Source: Monodelphis domestica
Lineage: Eukaryota > Chordata > Mammalia > Didelphimorphia > Didelphidae
NCBI RefSeq assembly: GCF_027887165.1
Contig: NC_077227.1
Coordinates: 71,417,252-71,481,251 of the forward strand
Length of the DNA: 64,000 bases
Reading direction: 5' to 3'
Shown: positions 11,600 to 22,330 of the stretch, piece by piece
Layout of the letters: each line of letters starts with the position of its first letter
Position numbering within the stretch: position 1 is the first letter of the stretch
The notes under the pieces: model-generated
What the model saw: only the letters and a program-made list of their open reading frames with translations
Database searches by the model: none
What the model was told of the DNA's origin: nothing
Made by a program: the position numbers and the translations under genes

Positions 11600-12395
11600 T
11601 GAGCACTATTTGAGCTGTCTTGAAATCCTTTACAAAAGGTGGAGGATTTTGAGGGCATTCCAAGAGGAGAATATGGCATAAGCAAAGGTCTGGAGACAGG
11701 AAAGTATAAGGTACATAAGGTTCAGGAAATAATGTAGCTGGGATGTAGAATTCCTGTAGAGAAGTAGGATTATAGACTTAAGAGTTTTAAGGAAAGCTCA
11801 AGGGTCACTTTGTTTAATGCCCTTCCTCTTAGACATAAGGAAATGGTGGCTGGGGGTAGGGGGCTTAAGTACTTTGCAGTCTAGTCATAGCCTATATTTC
11901 TAACTTTCTTTCCCAGGGCCCCTGTACAAATCCTTGGATCTAGGAAAGCAGGTTAACTCATTGTTCTTGGAAAACTCCATGAAAAAAATCCACTTTCTCA
12001 CCTCTGGGAGAGTACCTAAGTCATTTTCCCTGGGGAAAATATCTTCCACTTCTCCTTCATCTCTCCAAATCTTACTTGGCTCAGGACTCAGTATACTTTT
12101 TAGGAAGACTTCCCAGACCATACCAGTCTACCCAAATTATATCGTATTTATATTACATAAGTACATTTATCATATAAGCATATTATTCAGTTATTGTTTC
12201 ACTGGTTGCTGCAATCTTCCGATGTTCTCCCTTATATAATGACTTAGTTCTTGTTTTCTTATTTTTTGTTATTATTCTTGTGTTTATACCTTGATTTCAA
12301 GTTGTAATACTCTCCTTGAAGGCAGGAGTCATAGCATTAGTTTCATAACAGACTCCTGGACACACAGTAGGTGCTTTCCAAAATAGAGTACTGAA
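11600..12395 (+). mobile_element. L2 LINE 3' end fragments
   Basis: 11600-11800 resembles the L2 3' region ('agcaaaggtctggagacagg'). 11990-12395 resembles the L2 terminal segment ('ctccttgaaggcaggagtca', 'acacacagtaggtgct'). They are diverged, as expected of an ancient mammalian LINE. Confidence 0.6.
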
Positions 12396-12754
12396 TAGCG
12401 GACTAGGGATACGATAATGACTTCCTTCATAGCTGTATAATGATTTAATCTTCCAAACCTGAAAAGGATGAATATCCAAGAATCATGGACCAGACAGATA
12501 GAGGTCATTATGGTGTGAACTAGAAAATCCAGAGTTTGAACTCAGTCCAAAGAGAAGAGCTGAAATCCAGAGCCAGTAGAAATCCTTGGAGTCCATCTGT
12601 TATTCCCAAAGGAAGTGTGAAGTAGATATGCCAAAGGAGATTAAATAAACAGGTACAATGAGCAGTTACAGGGAATCTAAGAGAGTTCGGAGATAAGAAA
12701 AGAGTTTATTATACCAGACTGTCAATACTTTTGGGGTTTTGGTCTTTGTGGTGG

Positions 12755-13012
12755 TTCAGTCATTTTCCAGTCACGTCCAACTCTTCATGACCCCATTTGG
12801 GATTTTCTTGGCAAAAATACTGGAGTGGTTTGCCATTTCCTGCTTCAGCTCATTTTACAGACGAGGAAACTCAGGCAAACAGATAATAAATAAAAGAAGA
12901 TAAATGACTTGCCCAGGGTCACAGCTAAAGTGTCTGAGGCTGGATTAGCCTCATTTCTGACTCCAGACCTGGGTGCTTTATCCGCTGCTCTCTGTACCAT
13001 CTAGCTGTCCTG
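12755..13012 (-). mobile_element. Mar1-type SINE
   Basis: Reverse copy with 'cagtcacgtccaactcttca', 'tactggagtggtttgccatt', 'cttgcccagggtcacagct' and the end 'ccatctagctgtcc'. Confidence 0.85.
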
Positions 13013-13240
13013 ATCTTACACTTCAGGTCTTACACTGGCCTTACTCTGTACCTTTTCATCCTTTCTACTGTTCCAGGAACCTTATGTTCCAGCCACAGTG
13101 GAAGTATTTACTGTTCCCTGAACATAGCTTTGTACTTTCTGTTTCCTTACCTTTGCTTAGGCTTTTCTTTCCTCTTGGAGTTACCTCCCAACACTGTCTT
13201 GAGAGGAGGAGGAGTTTTAGTTTCCATACCATTAGCAAGA
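13013..13240 (+). mobile_element. L2 LINE fragment
   Basis: 'ctttgcttaggcttttcttt' parallels the L2 segment usually reading 'ctttgcacaggctgttcc'. Old and diverged. Confidence 0.5.
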
Positions 13241-13859
13241 ACTGCCTTTTATTATTACTATCTAGGAAAGCCAGTACATCCAGGATGATTTCATTCTTTA
13301 AAAACTTCTCTTGCTTTTTTGTTCTGGGACAGTGTCTTCAGACATTTCACAAGTAGCCCATGATTTTAAAGAGCTCATGATATTTATTCTTAATCAGTCA
13401 AAAAGTTCTCGATGGGGCCTTCATATGTTTGAAATGCATTGTTTGCTTACTTTTCTACTGAGTGCCCATATTTCAAGAGTAATCCCATAAAGCACTGTTA
13501 ATTGACTCTTACGGCATCAAGGACTTGGCATGGTAACAGAGTACACTTTGTTTTTTAAGAGGGACACTAGTGATTTAGAGGAAAGAGTTATTTCTTAACC
13601 TATGTTTTGGATCTTTCTTTCCACTCAGGTCTTGGGTTTGCTTCTTGGCTTTGGTTCATTTCCCTGCATTCAATAGGGAAACAGCAATGGAGTATCTAGC
13701 TTGCATTCAATGAACTGTGCCAACCCATAAGTGTTTATTAAGACACAAAGGACAAGAGACAAGGGTTAGTCTGGAGAAAAGAAGTCTTAAAGGGAGAAGG
13801 ATGATAACTGTCTTCAAGAAATTCAATGACTGTCAGGTGAAATAAGAATTAGACTGGTT
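13241..13859. other. Gene-free stretch, no confident repeat
   Basis: Nothing coding was recognised; a weak L2-like 'aagtgtttattaagacac' segment lies near 13720-13830. Confidence 0.4.
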
Positions 13860-13906
13860 ATTAGTTATTTGACGTAATTAATTAATTTGTTTTGTTACAT
13901 TAAGTT
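13860..13906 (-). mobile_element. Very short L1 3' end
   Basis: The string 'taattaattaatttgttttg' continuing to 'ttacattaa' is repeated at 14636-14664 inside a longer L1 3' UTR fragment. This ~45-bp stub is therefore a heavily truncated L1 end. Confidence 0.5.
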
Positions 13907-14609
13907 CTTGAGGCCAAAACTTGAAGCGAAAGCAGGAGGCACACTTAGGCTGAATGTAAAGAAAAACTTTCCAATTATTATAGCTATCCAAAAGTGGGAT
14001 TGAATGCTTGAGTCCATAGTGGATTCCCTCTAATTGTAGCCCTGAAAAGAAAAGGTTAGGTGACAGTTTGTTAGGAATGGTATAGAGAAGATCCAAGTTC
14101 CAGTAGGGTGGATGGAACTCAGCTTGAGAGCCTGAGATATTGTAAAAGAAAATCTCTGCTTCTTATTATAGACACATCGGGAGAATATGTAATTACAGTT
14201 TATGTTACTTACAAATTTAATTCAATTTAAAATTGTGAAAAGAACTTCAATCCCTTTATGTTGTCCTGTCTTTGTATTTTACGTTGACCAAATTGAAAAC
14301 ATAGGGACTAATTTAAATTAGTATTGTGGAGTGGGTGGGAGCTGCCACTTATTTAATTTTTCAGTTTAGAGCTATATTTATGAGTGAGTAGTTAAGGTGA
14401 ATAAGCTAATACATTTCAATAAGATCAGGCAAATTATTATGGAGAGACTCCAAAATGCATATTGTTTGAGTGAGCTAAAGTAAGCAAATGCTTTTGAAAG
14501 TGTAATAAAAAGGAAATCCTTCTCTGATTTTCTAGAAGTTATTTACTGTGAAATTGGCCATTATTTCTAATCTTTCCTTTCTCACCAAACCCCACTTTCT
14601 TTTTGCTTT
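13907..14609. other. AT-rich gene-free stretch
   Basis: No repeat or exon was recognised. The 14160-14600 part is AT-rich and looks single-copy. Confidence 0.4.
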
Positions 14610-14800
14610 TAAAATTGTATTTAGTTATTTTAAGTAATTAATTAATTTGTTTTGTTACATTAAAATACTCAGTTAACTCCTTGCCCTCTACCCATCACAG
14701 AAGGAACCATTTGACAAAAATATATTTGTATATATAAAACTATGCCTTACTTATTTCTATTTGGTAGTTCTTTCTTTGGAGGTGGACATACAGAAGTGAT
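14610..14800 (-). mobile_element. L1 3' UTR fragment
   Basis: 'aactccttgccctctaccca' and 'gtagttctttctttggaggt' parallel other L1 3' UTR ends of this window (28380-28680, 40870-41180, 51830-51990). Confidence 0.65.
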
Positions 14801-15602
14801 TCTTTAAATATAGTTCTATTGATGTATATAATGTTCCTTTGAGTTTGAATTTGACTTGAAGAAATATTATTATGCTTGTGAAGATAGAAGGGAATATTAT
14901 CTAAGAATTGCCACATTTGTGAAAATTGATCAAGTTATGTGACCAATTTCTACTAATTTATCTCCAGAGGCAATATTTCATTAAAATCTACTGAAAATCT
15001 TTCGCAGATGTCCGTGGAAGGTTATTTATTTGCCTTGTGTTCATTAAAAATGATTCTTAGTCTAGTTATTAAAAATTTTGCTTTAAAGTATTTTTGAGTT
15101 GGTTTACTAAAAACAAGTACTTAAAATAGCTAAAAGTAATTTGTGGGACAAACTTTGGTGTACTATAAAAAGTCATTTGCAAAATTCCATGTATTCTTTT
15201 ATAATGTTTTCATCAAGGTTGCCATTTATATGTGCCTAGTCCCATAAAGAAATTTTAGAATGTGGGATATACAAATATCAGTCAATAACTGATTTTATCT
15301 TTTCATTTGCCCCCTCCTTTTTTTCTTTTTGTTAAAATACTCTCAATTATCTTTTCTATTCTTTTGAAATCTCCTTTCTGAGGCTGAAAATAGATCCCTG
15401 ACTATCATTAGAATTGTGAGATTTAAGATTTATTCAGTATAGTTTTGGTCGGATCTAAGCATTCTTCTTGACTTCATTTTCTCTAAGAAAATGATGATAT
15501 TCTGACTCAGTCTTTACTTTTCCCACCTTTAAAAATACTATTTAAAAGTTGATAGCTTCTTTAAATAGATTGGATCAAAACTGATTTGAATATGTTATTA
15601 TT
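14801..15602. other. AT-rich gene-free stretch
   Basis: About 800 bases of AT-rich sequence without recognised repeats or exons. It could be unique sequence or very old repeat. Confidence 0.4.
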
Positions 15603-15790
15603 TTTAAACTTCTGTCTTAGAACCAATACTGTGTATTTGTTACAAGGCAGAAGAGTGGTAAGTGCTAAGCAATGGGGGTTAAGTGACTTGCTCAGGATCA
15701 CACAGCTGGGAAGTATCTGAGACCAGGTTTGAACATAGAGACTGGTCTCTAGACTTGGCTCTCAATCCACTGAACTACCTGACTGGCCCT
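15603..15790 (-). mobile_element. tRNA-headed marsupial SINE (SINE1 type)
   Basis: Reverse copy: 'gtcttagaaccaatactgtg', 'gggttaagtgacttgctcag', ending 'ctgaactacctgactggcc'. Confidence 0.8.
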
Positions 15791-16311
15791 ATTTTGAATA
15801 TGTTATAACTACAGGGAATTGTCTTCATCATTTATTCTAATTTTGGAGGAATTGTTTTCCTTTGTAGTTATGAAACTCATTTTCAAGATTTTATTTGAAA
15901 CAAAGCATTTTTGGGACATTTTCCCTTTTATTAATCCTTAGGAAAATTTATAGGAATTTTGTCAAAATCTGAAGCCTGCTGCCAATAGTGTTTGCTCTTC
16001 TTAGAGTCACATTGTTAAATTATCAAATTGAACATTCAATTTTCTAAAAATAAATTGAGATGTGACAAGGAACCTGGGTTCTTGAAGCAATTCTAGCAAG
16101 TTTGACCAAATTTGAAAAATTATGAGCTTTAGCTTAGTGAAAGATTATGTCTCCCTTCCAAGGCAGAACCTGACTAAATTTGGAGAGGCAAATTACAAGA
16201 AAATTGGACTCCAGGCAATGCAGTTTTTATTACAAGATATAGAGAAAAAATAATTTGCATTAGAAGAGGGAGTAGACATCCTGATGAAATTCTTGAATTA
16301 TTTAAATGAAA
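15791..16311. other. Gene-free stretch, no recognised repeat
   Basis: AT-rich sequence; nothing was recognised on either strand. Confidence 0.4.
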
Positions 16312-16518
16312 CCTTTTTTTAAACCCTTGCCTTCCATCTTAGAATCAATAATCATCTATGAATTGGCTCCAAGGCAGAAGAGTGGTAAGGGCTAGGCAAT
16401 GGGGGTTAAGTGACTTGCCCAGAGTCACACAACTAGGAAGTATCTGTGGCCAGATTTAGAACCAGGACCATCTGTCTCCAGCCTTGACTCTCAATCAACT
16501 GAGCCACCTAGCTGCCTC
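16312..16518 (-). mobile_element. tRNA-headed marsupial SINE (SINE1 type)
   Basis: Reverse copy from the T-rich tail ('ttttttaaacccttgccttc') to 'ctgagccacctagctgcc'. Nearly full length. Confidence 0.85.
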
Positions 16519-16554
16519 TGAGAGATAAGACTTAAATTAAGCAGCTTGTTGATA

Positions 16555-17085
16555 TATGGTAGGTGAGGCTGTTGGATTTGAAGTCAAGAAGGCCTGACTT
16601 GAAAGAATGTTATCTACATTCAGAGGAAGAACTGTGGGAATAGAAATAAAGAAGAAAAACAATTGCTTGATCATATGGGTTGATGGGGATATGACTGGGG
16701 ATGTAGACTTTAAAAAATCACCCTAGTGCAATCATCAATAATATGGAAATAGATCTTGATCAATGACACAAATAAAACCCAGTGGAATTGCTTGTCAGCT
16801 ACAGGGAGAGGAAGCGAAAGAACATAAATCATGTAACCATGGAAAAATATTCTAAATTAATTAATTAAATAAAAAATTTCAATAAAAAAGGCCTGACTTT
16901 GAATACTGCCTCATTGTCTTATTAGCCATGTGACCTTGGACAAGTCACTCTATTGCTGTTTGCCTCAGTTTTTTCATCTGTTAAGTGGGGATAATATTAG
17001 CACCTGCCTCCCAGAGTGGTTGTGAGGAACAATTAAGATAACTTATTTACAGTGTTTTGCAAATCTCAATACTCCACATAAATAT
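16555..17085 (+). mobile_element. MIR-like SINE split by an L1 3' end
   Basis: The left part is 16555-16600 and the right part 16888-17085 ('catgtgaccttggacaagtc', 'ttgtgaggaacaattaagat'). The two parts are collinear once the L1 fragment at 16601-16887 and its duplicated target are removed. Confidence 0.75.
16601..16887 (+). mobile_element. L1 3' UTR insertion with 12-bp TSD
   Basis: It begins 'gaaagaatgttatctacatt', includes 'cccagtggaattgcttgtca' and ends in 'caataaaa'. It is collinear with 5645-5935. The direct repeat aaggcctgactt at 16589-16600 and 16888-16899 marks a severely 5'-truncated L1 insertion. Confidence 0.85.
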
Positions 17086-17155
17086 GATGATAATGATAAT
17101 GAAGAAGGAAGGAGAAGAAGATGATGATGATAAAGATGAAGATGATGATGATGTG
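17086..17155. repeat. GAA/GAT trinucleotide tract
   Basis: Runs of 'gaagaagg' and 'gatgatgatg' on the plus strand, at the 3' edge of the MIR. Confidence 0.75.
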
Positions 17156-17544
17156 GCACAGTTAGGGCTCTCAGACTAGGTAGGCAAGGAGAGTAGACTC
17201 AAATCAGAGTAGTCTTTAAGAATTGGTGCTCAAAACTGATTTCAGCTAGTACAGAATCCCTGAACACACATATATACTTGTGTATGAGTGTGTATATGCA
17301 CACACATACACACACAACATACTTAGGTTTCTTGAACTCCATAGCTTTTGAGATAGAAATGCTTCATTTCATTTTCCCTGAAAAATTTCAAAGGACAGCC
17401 AGGAACTGGTCTGAAATACACATTTCTACAAACAGATTTGGACTTTGTAACTTCACTCCTTTGGGATCAGTAGCATCTATTTCCTTTGATCCTTCATCCC
17501 CCTTTCTTGAGCTGAACTGTTAAGCATTCAAACTCTCCTGCAGA

Positions 17545-17970
17545 GAGACTCCAATGGGCTGGCCAGGTTGTTCAATTTGCCTAAAAGTCTAGTTCATGGA
17601 GAACTCAAGGCATGTACTTGCACATGGAAGTCAGAAGAAGTGATACAAGAACACTCTTCGAGGTCTTCTTGAAGAACTTTAGAATCAATTATGAGGCATG
17701 GGAGATCCTGGCATAGGACTATTCAGCATAGAGTACCCAACTCAAAACGGACTGTGCTCTGTGAAACAGAATTGCAGTAGCCCGAAAAGATCACGAGATG
17801 TACAAAGTCAGAGACATTTCCATCTCAAATGTTCATACAGGTAATTTATGTCTGACCTATGGTGGAGCCTTCCAAACTTGTGTTGGTCTAATCGGCTATA
17901 GTCAGACATATTGTATATTGATCCATTTTTTGGTGCTCTTTGTGTAGGAAGGACACGAACCATAACCCAA
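17545..17970 (+). mobile_element. RTE-like LINE 3' end
   Basis: 'ttcatggagaactcaaggca', 'aggtcagaagaagtgataca' and 'agaacactcttcgaggtctt' correspond to the C-terminal coding part of the same LINE class as 3815-5342 (the -YGEL- region, the -KKRYKDTL- region and the terminal zinc-finger region). It ends near 'ggacacgaaccataaccc'. Heavily diverged and non-coding. Confidence 0.7.
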
Positions 17971-18104
17971 GGTGATTCACCTGGAAGTCCTGGGCTTGGT
18001 TAGCCCAGTGACAGAACTTGAGACCCTGTCATTGCTGCCATTGTGGGTTTCCTTTCCTAAAGTGTCTGAGAAGTGGGAGAGGGAGGGTGTCTAGTGAGAT
18101 TTTG

Positions 18105-18800
18105 GGAATGTAAATGAAAGAGTAATGAGTTTGGAGCCAAAAGACCTGAGTTCAATGGCCAACTCTGTTATTTGGATGATCTTGGACAAGTACTTGACTT
18201 CTAAGAGCTTTAAATGCTTCACATGTAAAAAGATGGAATTGTGCTAGACTTCTTTTGGTCTAGGAACAACAGGGAACCACTATAGATTTCTGAGAAGGTT
18301 AGTAATTTGATCAAAAGGAAAGGATTAATACTGTTTGATCCTCTGATTTTTTCAAGTTCACTGGGTTGTTGGGAGGACATACATGAATGCTGCTTATATC
18401 CTCCAATATTTTAATTGACCAGGGAAGTAGTAGTCTCACCATGCAGAGATCATAGTATAGTATGTAACCTAATATCACAACTTGGAAATGTGAATAAAGT
18501 AAGATATAAGGTAGGGTCTTTCAAACTATTCTTCACAGATGACCATTACTGGCTGGAGAGACATTGACAAGTTTAAGCCATAGACCACAGCAAGGAAAAA
18601 TTGGAGATGAAATAGAGAGGCAATAGGAGAGTAGTCATGAGCTGTATTTAACTTGAGATACCAATCCAATTATTTTATTTTACAGTTGAGAAAACTGAGG
18701 CACAAAGAAGACTTAAGTAATTTATCTATGGTCAGAGAGGTAATAGGGTGGGATTTGAAATCAGATCTCCCTTGAATTCAAGTCATGTACTTATCCTTAT
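18105..18800. mobile_element. Cluster of MIR and L2-like fragments
   Basis: 18115-18260 is a sense MIR ('gagtttggagccaaaagacc', 'gatcttggacaagtacttga'). 18290-18650 has weak L2-like text. 18655-18800 is an antisense MIR ('gttgagaaaactgaggcaca'). Confidence 0.5.
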
Positions 18801-19900
18801 ATTTCTTGAATCTTGCATGCAGACAGTATCAAATAAATGTCTGTTGAATTTGAATGTTGGAAATAGAGAAAAATTGAAAGAATGCAATCATGACCAGAAA
18901 TTTTTGTACCTAGGGCAAAGAGTACAAAAGGCAATTAGAGACAATGCATGGAATATGCCTGGAGTAAGTGAAAGAAAAGGGTCCTCAGAATTCTGGAAGA
19001 ACAAGGTTGGGAATTATGACTGACGAAAAAAAATCTTGTCTGGGATAGGGTCTCTAGTAAGTGATACTGAAACTTCTTAAACTATTTTTGCTAACTCAAC
19101 ACTACGCTCAGTTGTTTCTAGCTGCTTGAAAATAAGTGCTATCAGCACCTTCTAAATTCCCTACCCTGGGGGAAAATCATTGGTTGCTTTGCCCTATTAT
19201 TGGCAAATTATTATTATTATTATTGTTATTGGCAAAAAGAAAAAGTCAATTGAAAAAATGTTCTATTTTATAGTTAATTCCTGTTATTTACTAGTGGTAG
19301 AGTCAAAAAACCTATCTTCATACTTGTAAAAATGGAGATTTGAACTCTGGACTCCAATCCCCAGAAGTCCTTGGCTACTTCCCAGAATGCTTTGTAATCT
19401 CACTGAGATCCTCACCTGGGCGAGATCAAAATTTCTATTTAACTGGTTGTAAAAGCCTACTGAGGTCTTTTTTTCCTGTTTCCACTTCCAAGCAGACGCG
19501 TCTCTCATGATGTAAGTGAAATTGAACGGGCCTCTTGGCCCACCTAGGCACATGTTTTCTTACTTATATTTTCTTAAGTTCTTAATCTTAAATAAACCTC
19601 TAAAAATATAATGCTTCTAGAGTAAAACTAATTTCTACCTGCCACAGTTTGGCCTAAATTTTCATCTTAACAGACTTCATATTCAGATTTTTTTCTTCTG
19701 TTTCCCAAATGGTCTTTCTGAGTTGCTCTGGCCAAAAATTCACCTTCTTTAGGCCCTCTGTTAATAAACTTAAAAGTATGTTTATGAGTGGGTATTTGCC
19801 ACCCTAGAGCCTTCTCAGAGTTAACCATAGACTTTTCCTCAAGGGAGGTGATATAAGCAGGAGGCAAGAAGTGAAGGGCCTTGAATACCTTGACAATGAT
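18801..19900. other. Gene-free stretch, no confident repeat
   Basis: No exon was recognised. The open frames at 19284-19553 and 19667-19867 show no conserved domain. A short (ATT)n lies near 19206-19230. Confidence 0.4.
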
Positions 19901-20062
19901 TTTTTTAAACCCTTTCCTTTCATCTTAGAATCAATAATGTTCCAAGGCAGAAGAGCAGTAAAGGCTAGTTAAGTGACTTGCCCAGAGTCAGCTAGGAAGT
20001 ATCTGTGGCCAGATTTAAACCCAGAATTTCCCATCTCTAGGCCTGGCTCTCTCTCCATTGAC
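19901..20062 (-). mobile_element. tRNA-headed marsupial SINE, partial
   Basis: Reverse copy: 'tttaaaccctttcctttcat', 'aaggcagaagagcagtaaag', 'agttaagtgacttgcccaga'. Internal deletions relative to the full copies. Confidence 0.8.
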
Positions 20063-20576
20063 ATTTTAAGTCATTCTCAGACAATGGTAGGAAGCTCCTT
20101 GGCTGTCTACAGAAATTTTTGGACCTCTGTTTTTGGAAGAGCAGGAACTGATAATGTTGATTGCTTTCGTTTCTCTATGAGGAGTCTAAGGACTCAGCGT
20201 AACTCAGAATGAAAGAATGTCCTCTTTCTTTTACTCATGCCTTCCTGTTTGAATGCTTTCAGGAATACGAAACATTTAAGTAATTCCAAGTATTCAGAGC
20301 TGGTCTGATTTCTCATTTATATTAATTGGTCTGGGGGGGGGATATGGTCCAAAATTCAATGCCCCCTGAACTAAGATTGGCCCCTGAGTCATTTCCAGGG
20401 GAATAAACGTTTCAACATTCTTTCGGGGATGAAACATGAGGATGACTTTTAGGATTCTCAGGGTATTACTCCATAGACAGAAGAAATGCATTGTCAATAT
20501 CTCCTTCCTTTTTGTTCCAGTCCTCATATTTTATCACTTAAAATGTTTTACTATCTTTTGCTTTTTTTCCAGCATC
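20063..20576. other. Gene-free stretch, no recognised repeat
   Basis: Nothing was recognised. A run of nine G lies near 20332-20341. Confidence 0.4.
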
Positions 20577-21020
20577 TTCATTTTAATCAATCAATTGACC
20601 AATACGTATTAGTAACCTGTGCTAAGTGTGGGGAATACAAAGACCCAAATAAGACAATCGCTGTCCAAAGAGGTTACATTCTGTTGTAGAGATATCATGC
20701 ATGTATAACTGTAAGCACACATGAAACAAATATAACATGATACAAGGTAGTTAAGGAGAAAAGTCACTAGCAGTAGGGAGTGTGATAAATAAGAGGTTCT
20801 AAGTAGAAAGTGATATTTAAGCTGCATTCTGAAAAGAGGAGGCATTGCAGGTATGGGGGGGGTATGGCTACCTCAAAGATCCTGAGATAGGAAATGGAGT
20901 GTCTTGGAAGGAACAGAGAGATGGTTAATTCGACTGGATGGTCAAGTGTGAGAAGGAGCCAAATGTTTAATGAGGTTGGTAAAATCAGTGGGGGGCAAGT
21001 TGTGGAGGACGTTCAATAAT
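20577..21020 (+). mobile_element. L2 LINE 3' region
   Basis: 'gtgctaagtgtggggaatac', followed by a segment on growth of counts and weights typical of L2 text ('gcattctgaaaagaggaggc', 'ggtcaagtgtgagaaggagc'). An ancient, diverged fragment. Confidence 0.6.
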
Positions 21021-21306
21021 AGTTAACATTTTATACAGTACTTTACAAATAAGCTCTCCCTCTATTCTTCCAACAACTCTGAGAAGTAAACGCTATTATT
21101 ATTCCCATTTTAAAGATGTGGAAATTGGCAGACAGAAATCCAGTGTTTAGGACAGTGTCTGGCACATAGCAGGTACTTGATAAATATCTTGATTTATTGG
21201 ATAAACGACAGCCCCAGAGTTACATGGTAAGTGTCTGAGGCCAGACTTAAAACTCAGGTCTTCCTGACTCAAGAACCACTATACTATCCAGTGAACCACT
21301 TAGCTA
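21021..21306. mobile_element. Two MIR-like fragments in opposite orientation
   Basis: 21021-21180 reads as a sense MIR 3' part ('cccattttaaagatgtggaa'). 21200-21306 reads as an antisense SINE ('gtgtctgaggccagacttaa', 'ccagtgaaccacttagct'). Confidence 0.5.
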
Positions 21307-21600
21307 CTTTAAAAAAATAATTCTTTACTTTTTCCTCAATTATATAAAAAAGCAATTTTTAACTTTTGTTTTATTTTTTAAATTTGAGTCCAATTCTTAC
21401 CCTCTCTCCTTTCTCCTCCCTGCTCTCTGTAATCTGGCAAGTAATCGGAAATAGAATTTACTTTTAGTAACAGTGTAAAACATTTTTCCCTATTAGTCAT
21501 TTTGTGAAAGAGAACTTGAAAATGCAAAAGAAAAGTGAAGAAATAAAGTGAAATACAGTATACCTCAGTCTGCATTCAGACTATCAGTTCTTTCTTTGTT
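21307..21600 (-). mobile_element. L1 3' UTR fragment
   Basis: 'cttttagtaacagtgtaaaa' and 'ctcagtctgcattcagacta' resemble other antisense L1 3' UTR ends here (28600s, 41130s). Confidence 0.55.
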
Positions 21601-21784
21601 GGCTACTGTTTTGAAAAGTTAGAGAGAAGAGTATTTTATCTCAAAGGCAATTGAGAGATACTATAGCTTATTTAGCAATTTCAATCAATAAAATAATTGA
21701 TTTATGCCATAGGACTCAGACTCTGTGTTATATTACATAGCTCTGTCATAGATGCCAAGAACTGGGCTAGGCTCTTAAGAGTTA

Positions 21785-21983
21785 ATGTGGGGGGCAGCTG
21801 GTGGCTCAGCGGATTGAGAGGCAGAACCAGAAACAGGAAGTCCTAGGTTAAAAATCTGACCTCAGACACTGCCTAGCTGTGTGACCTTGGGCAAGTCACT
21901 TAACCCCCATCACTTAGCCCTTACCACTCTTATGTCTTGGAACCAATACATAGTATTGATTCTAAGATGGAAGGAAAAGGTTT
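21785..21983 (+). mobile_element. tRNA-headed SINE that hosts the full-length L1
   Basis: Sense copy from 'ggggggcagctggtggctca' to 'ctaagatggaaggaaaaggt'. Its A-tail is found at 28254-28265, on the far side of the L1 at 21984-28242, so the L1 jumped into the SINE-tail junction. Confidence 0.9.
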
Positions 21984-22330
21984 TTTTTTTTTTTAAATAT
22001 ATTTTATTTGATCATTTCCAAGCATTATTCGTTAAAGACATAGATCATTTTCTTTTCCTCCCCCCCACCCCCCATAGCCGACGCGTAAGTCCACTGGGCA
22101 TTAGATGTTTTCTTGATTTGAACCCATTGCTTTGTTGATAGTATTTGCATTAGAGTGTTCATTTAAAGTCTATCCTCTGTCATGTCCCCTCAACCTCTGT
22201 ATTCAGGCAGTTGCTTTTCCTCGGTGTTTCCACTCCCATAGTTTATCCTTTGCTTATGAATGGTGTTTTTTTCTCCTGGATCCCTACAAGTTGTTCAGGG
22301 ACATTACACCGCCACTAATGGAGAAGTCCA
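21984..22330 (-). other. L1 3' UTR and poly(A) tail
   Basis: 347 bases after the ORF2 stop, with AATAAA (minus strand) about 20 bases before the A-tail. The tail is at least ten A long, interrupted by 'tatatt'. There is a G-rich run on the minus strand opposite 'cccccccaccccccc' at 22061-22073, as is common in L1 3' UTRs. Confidence 0.85.
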
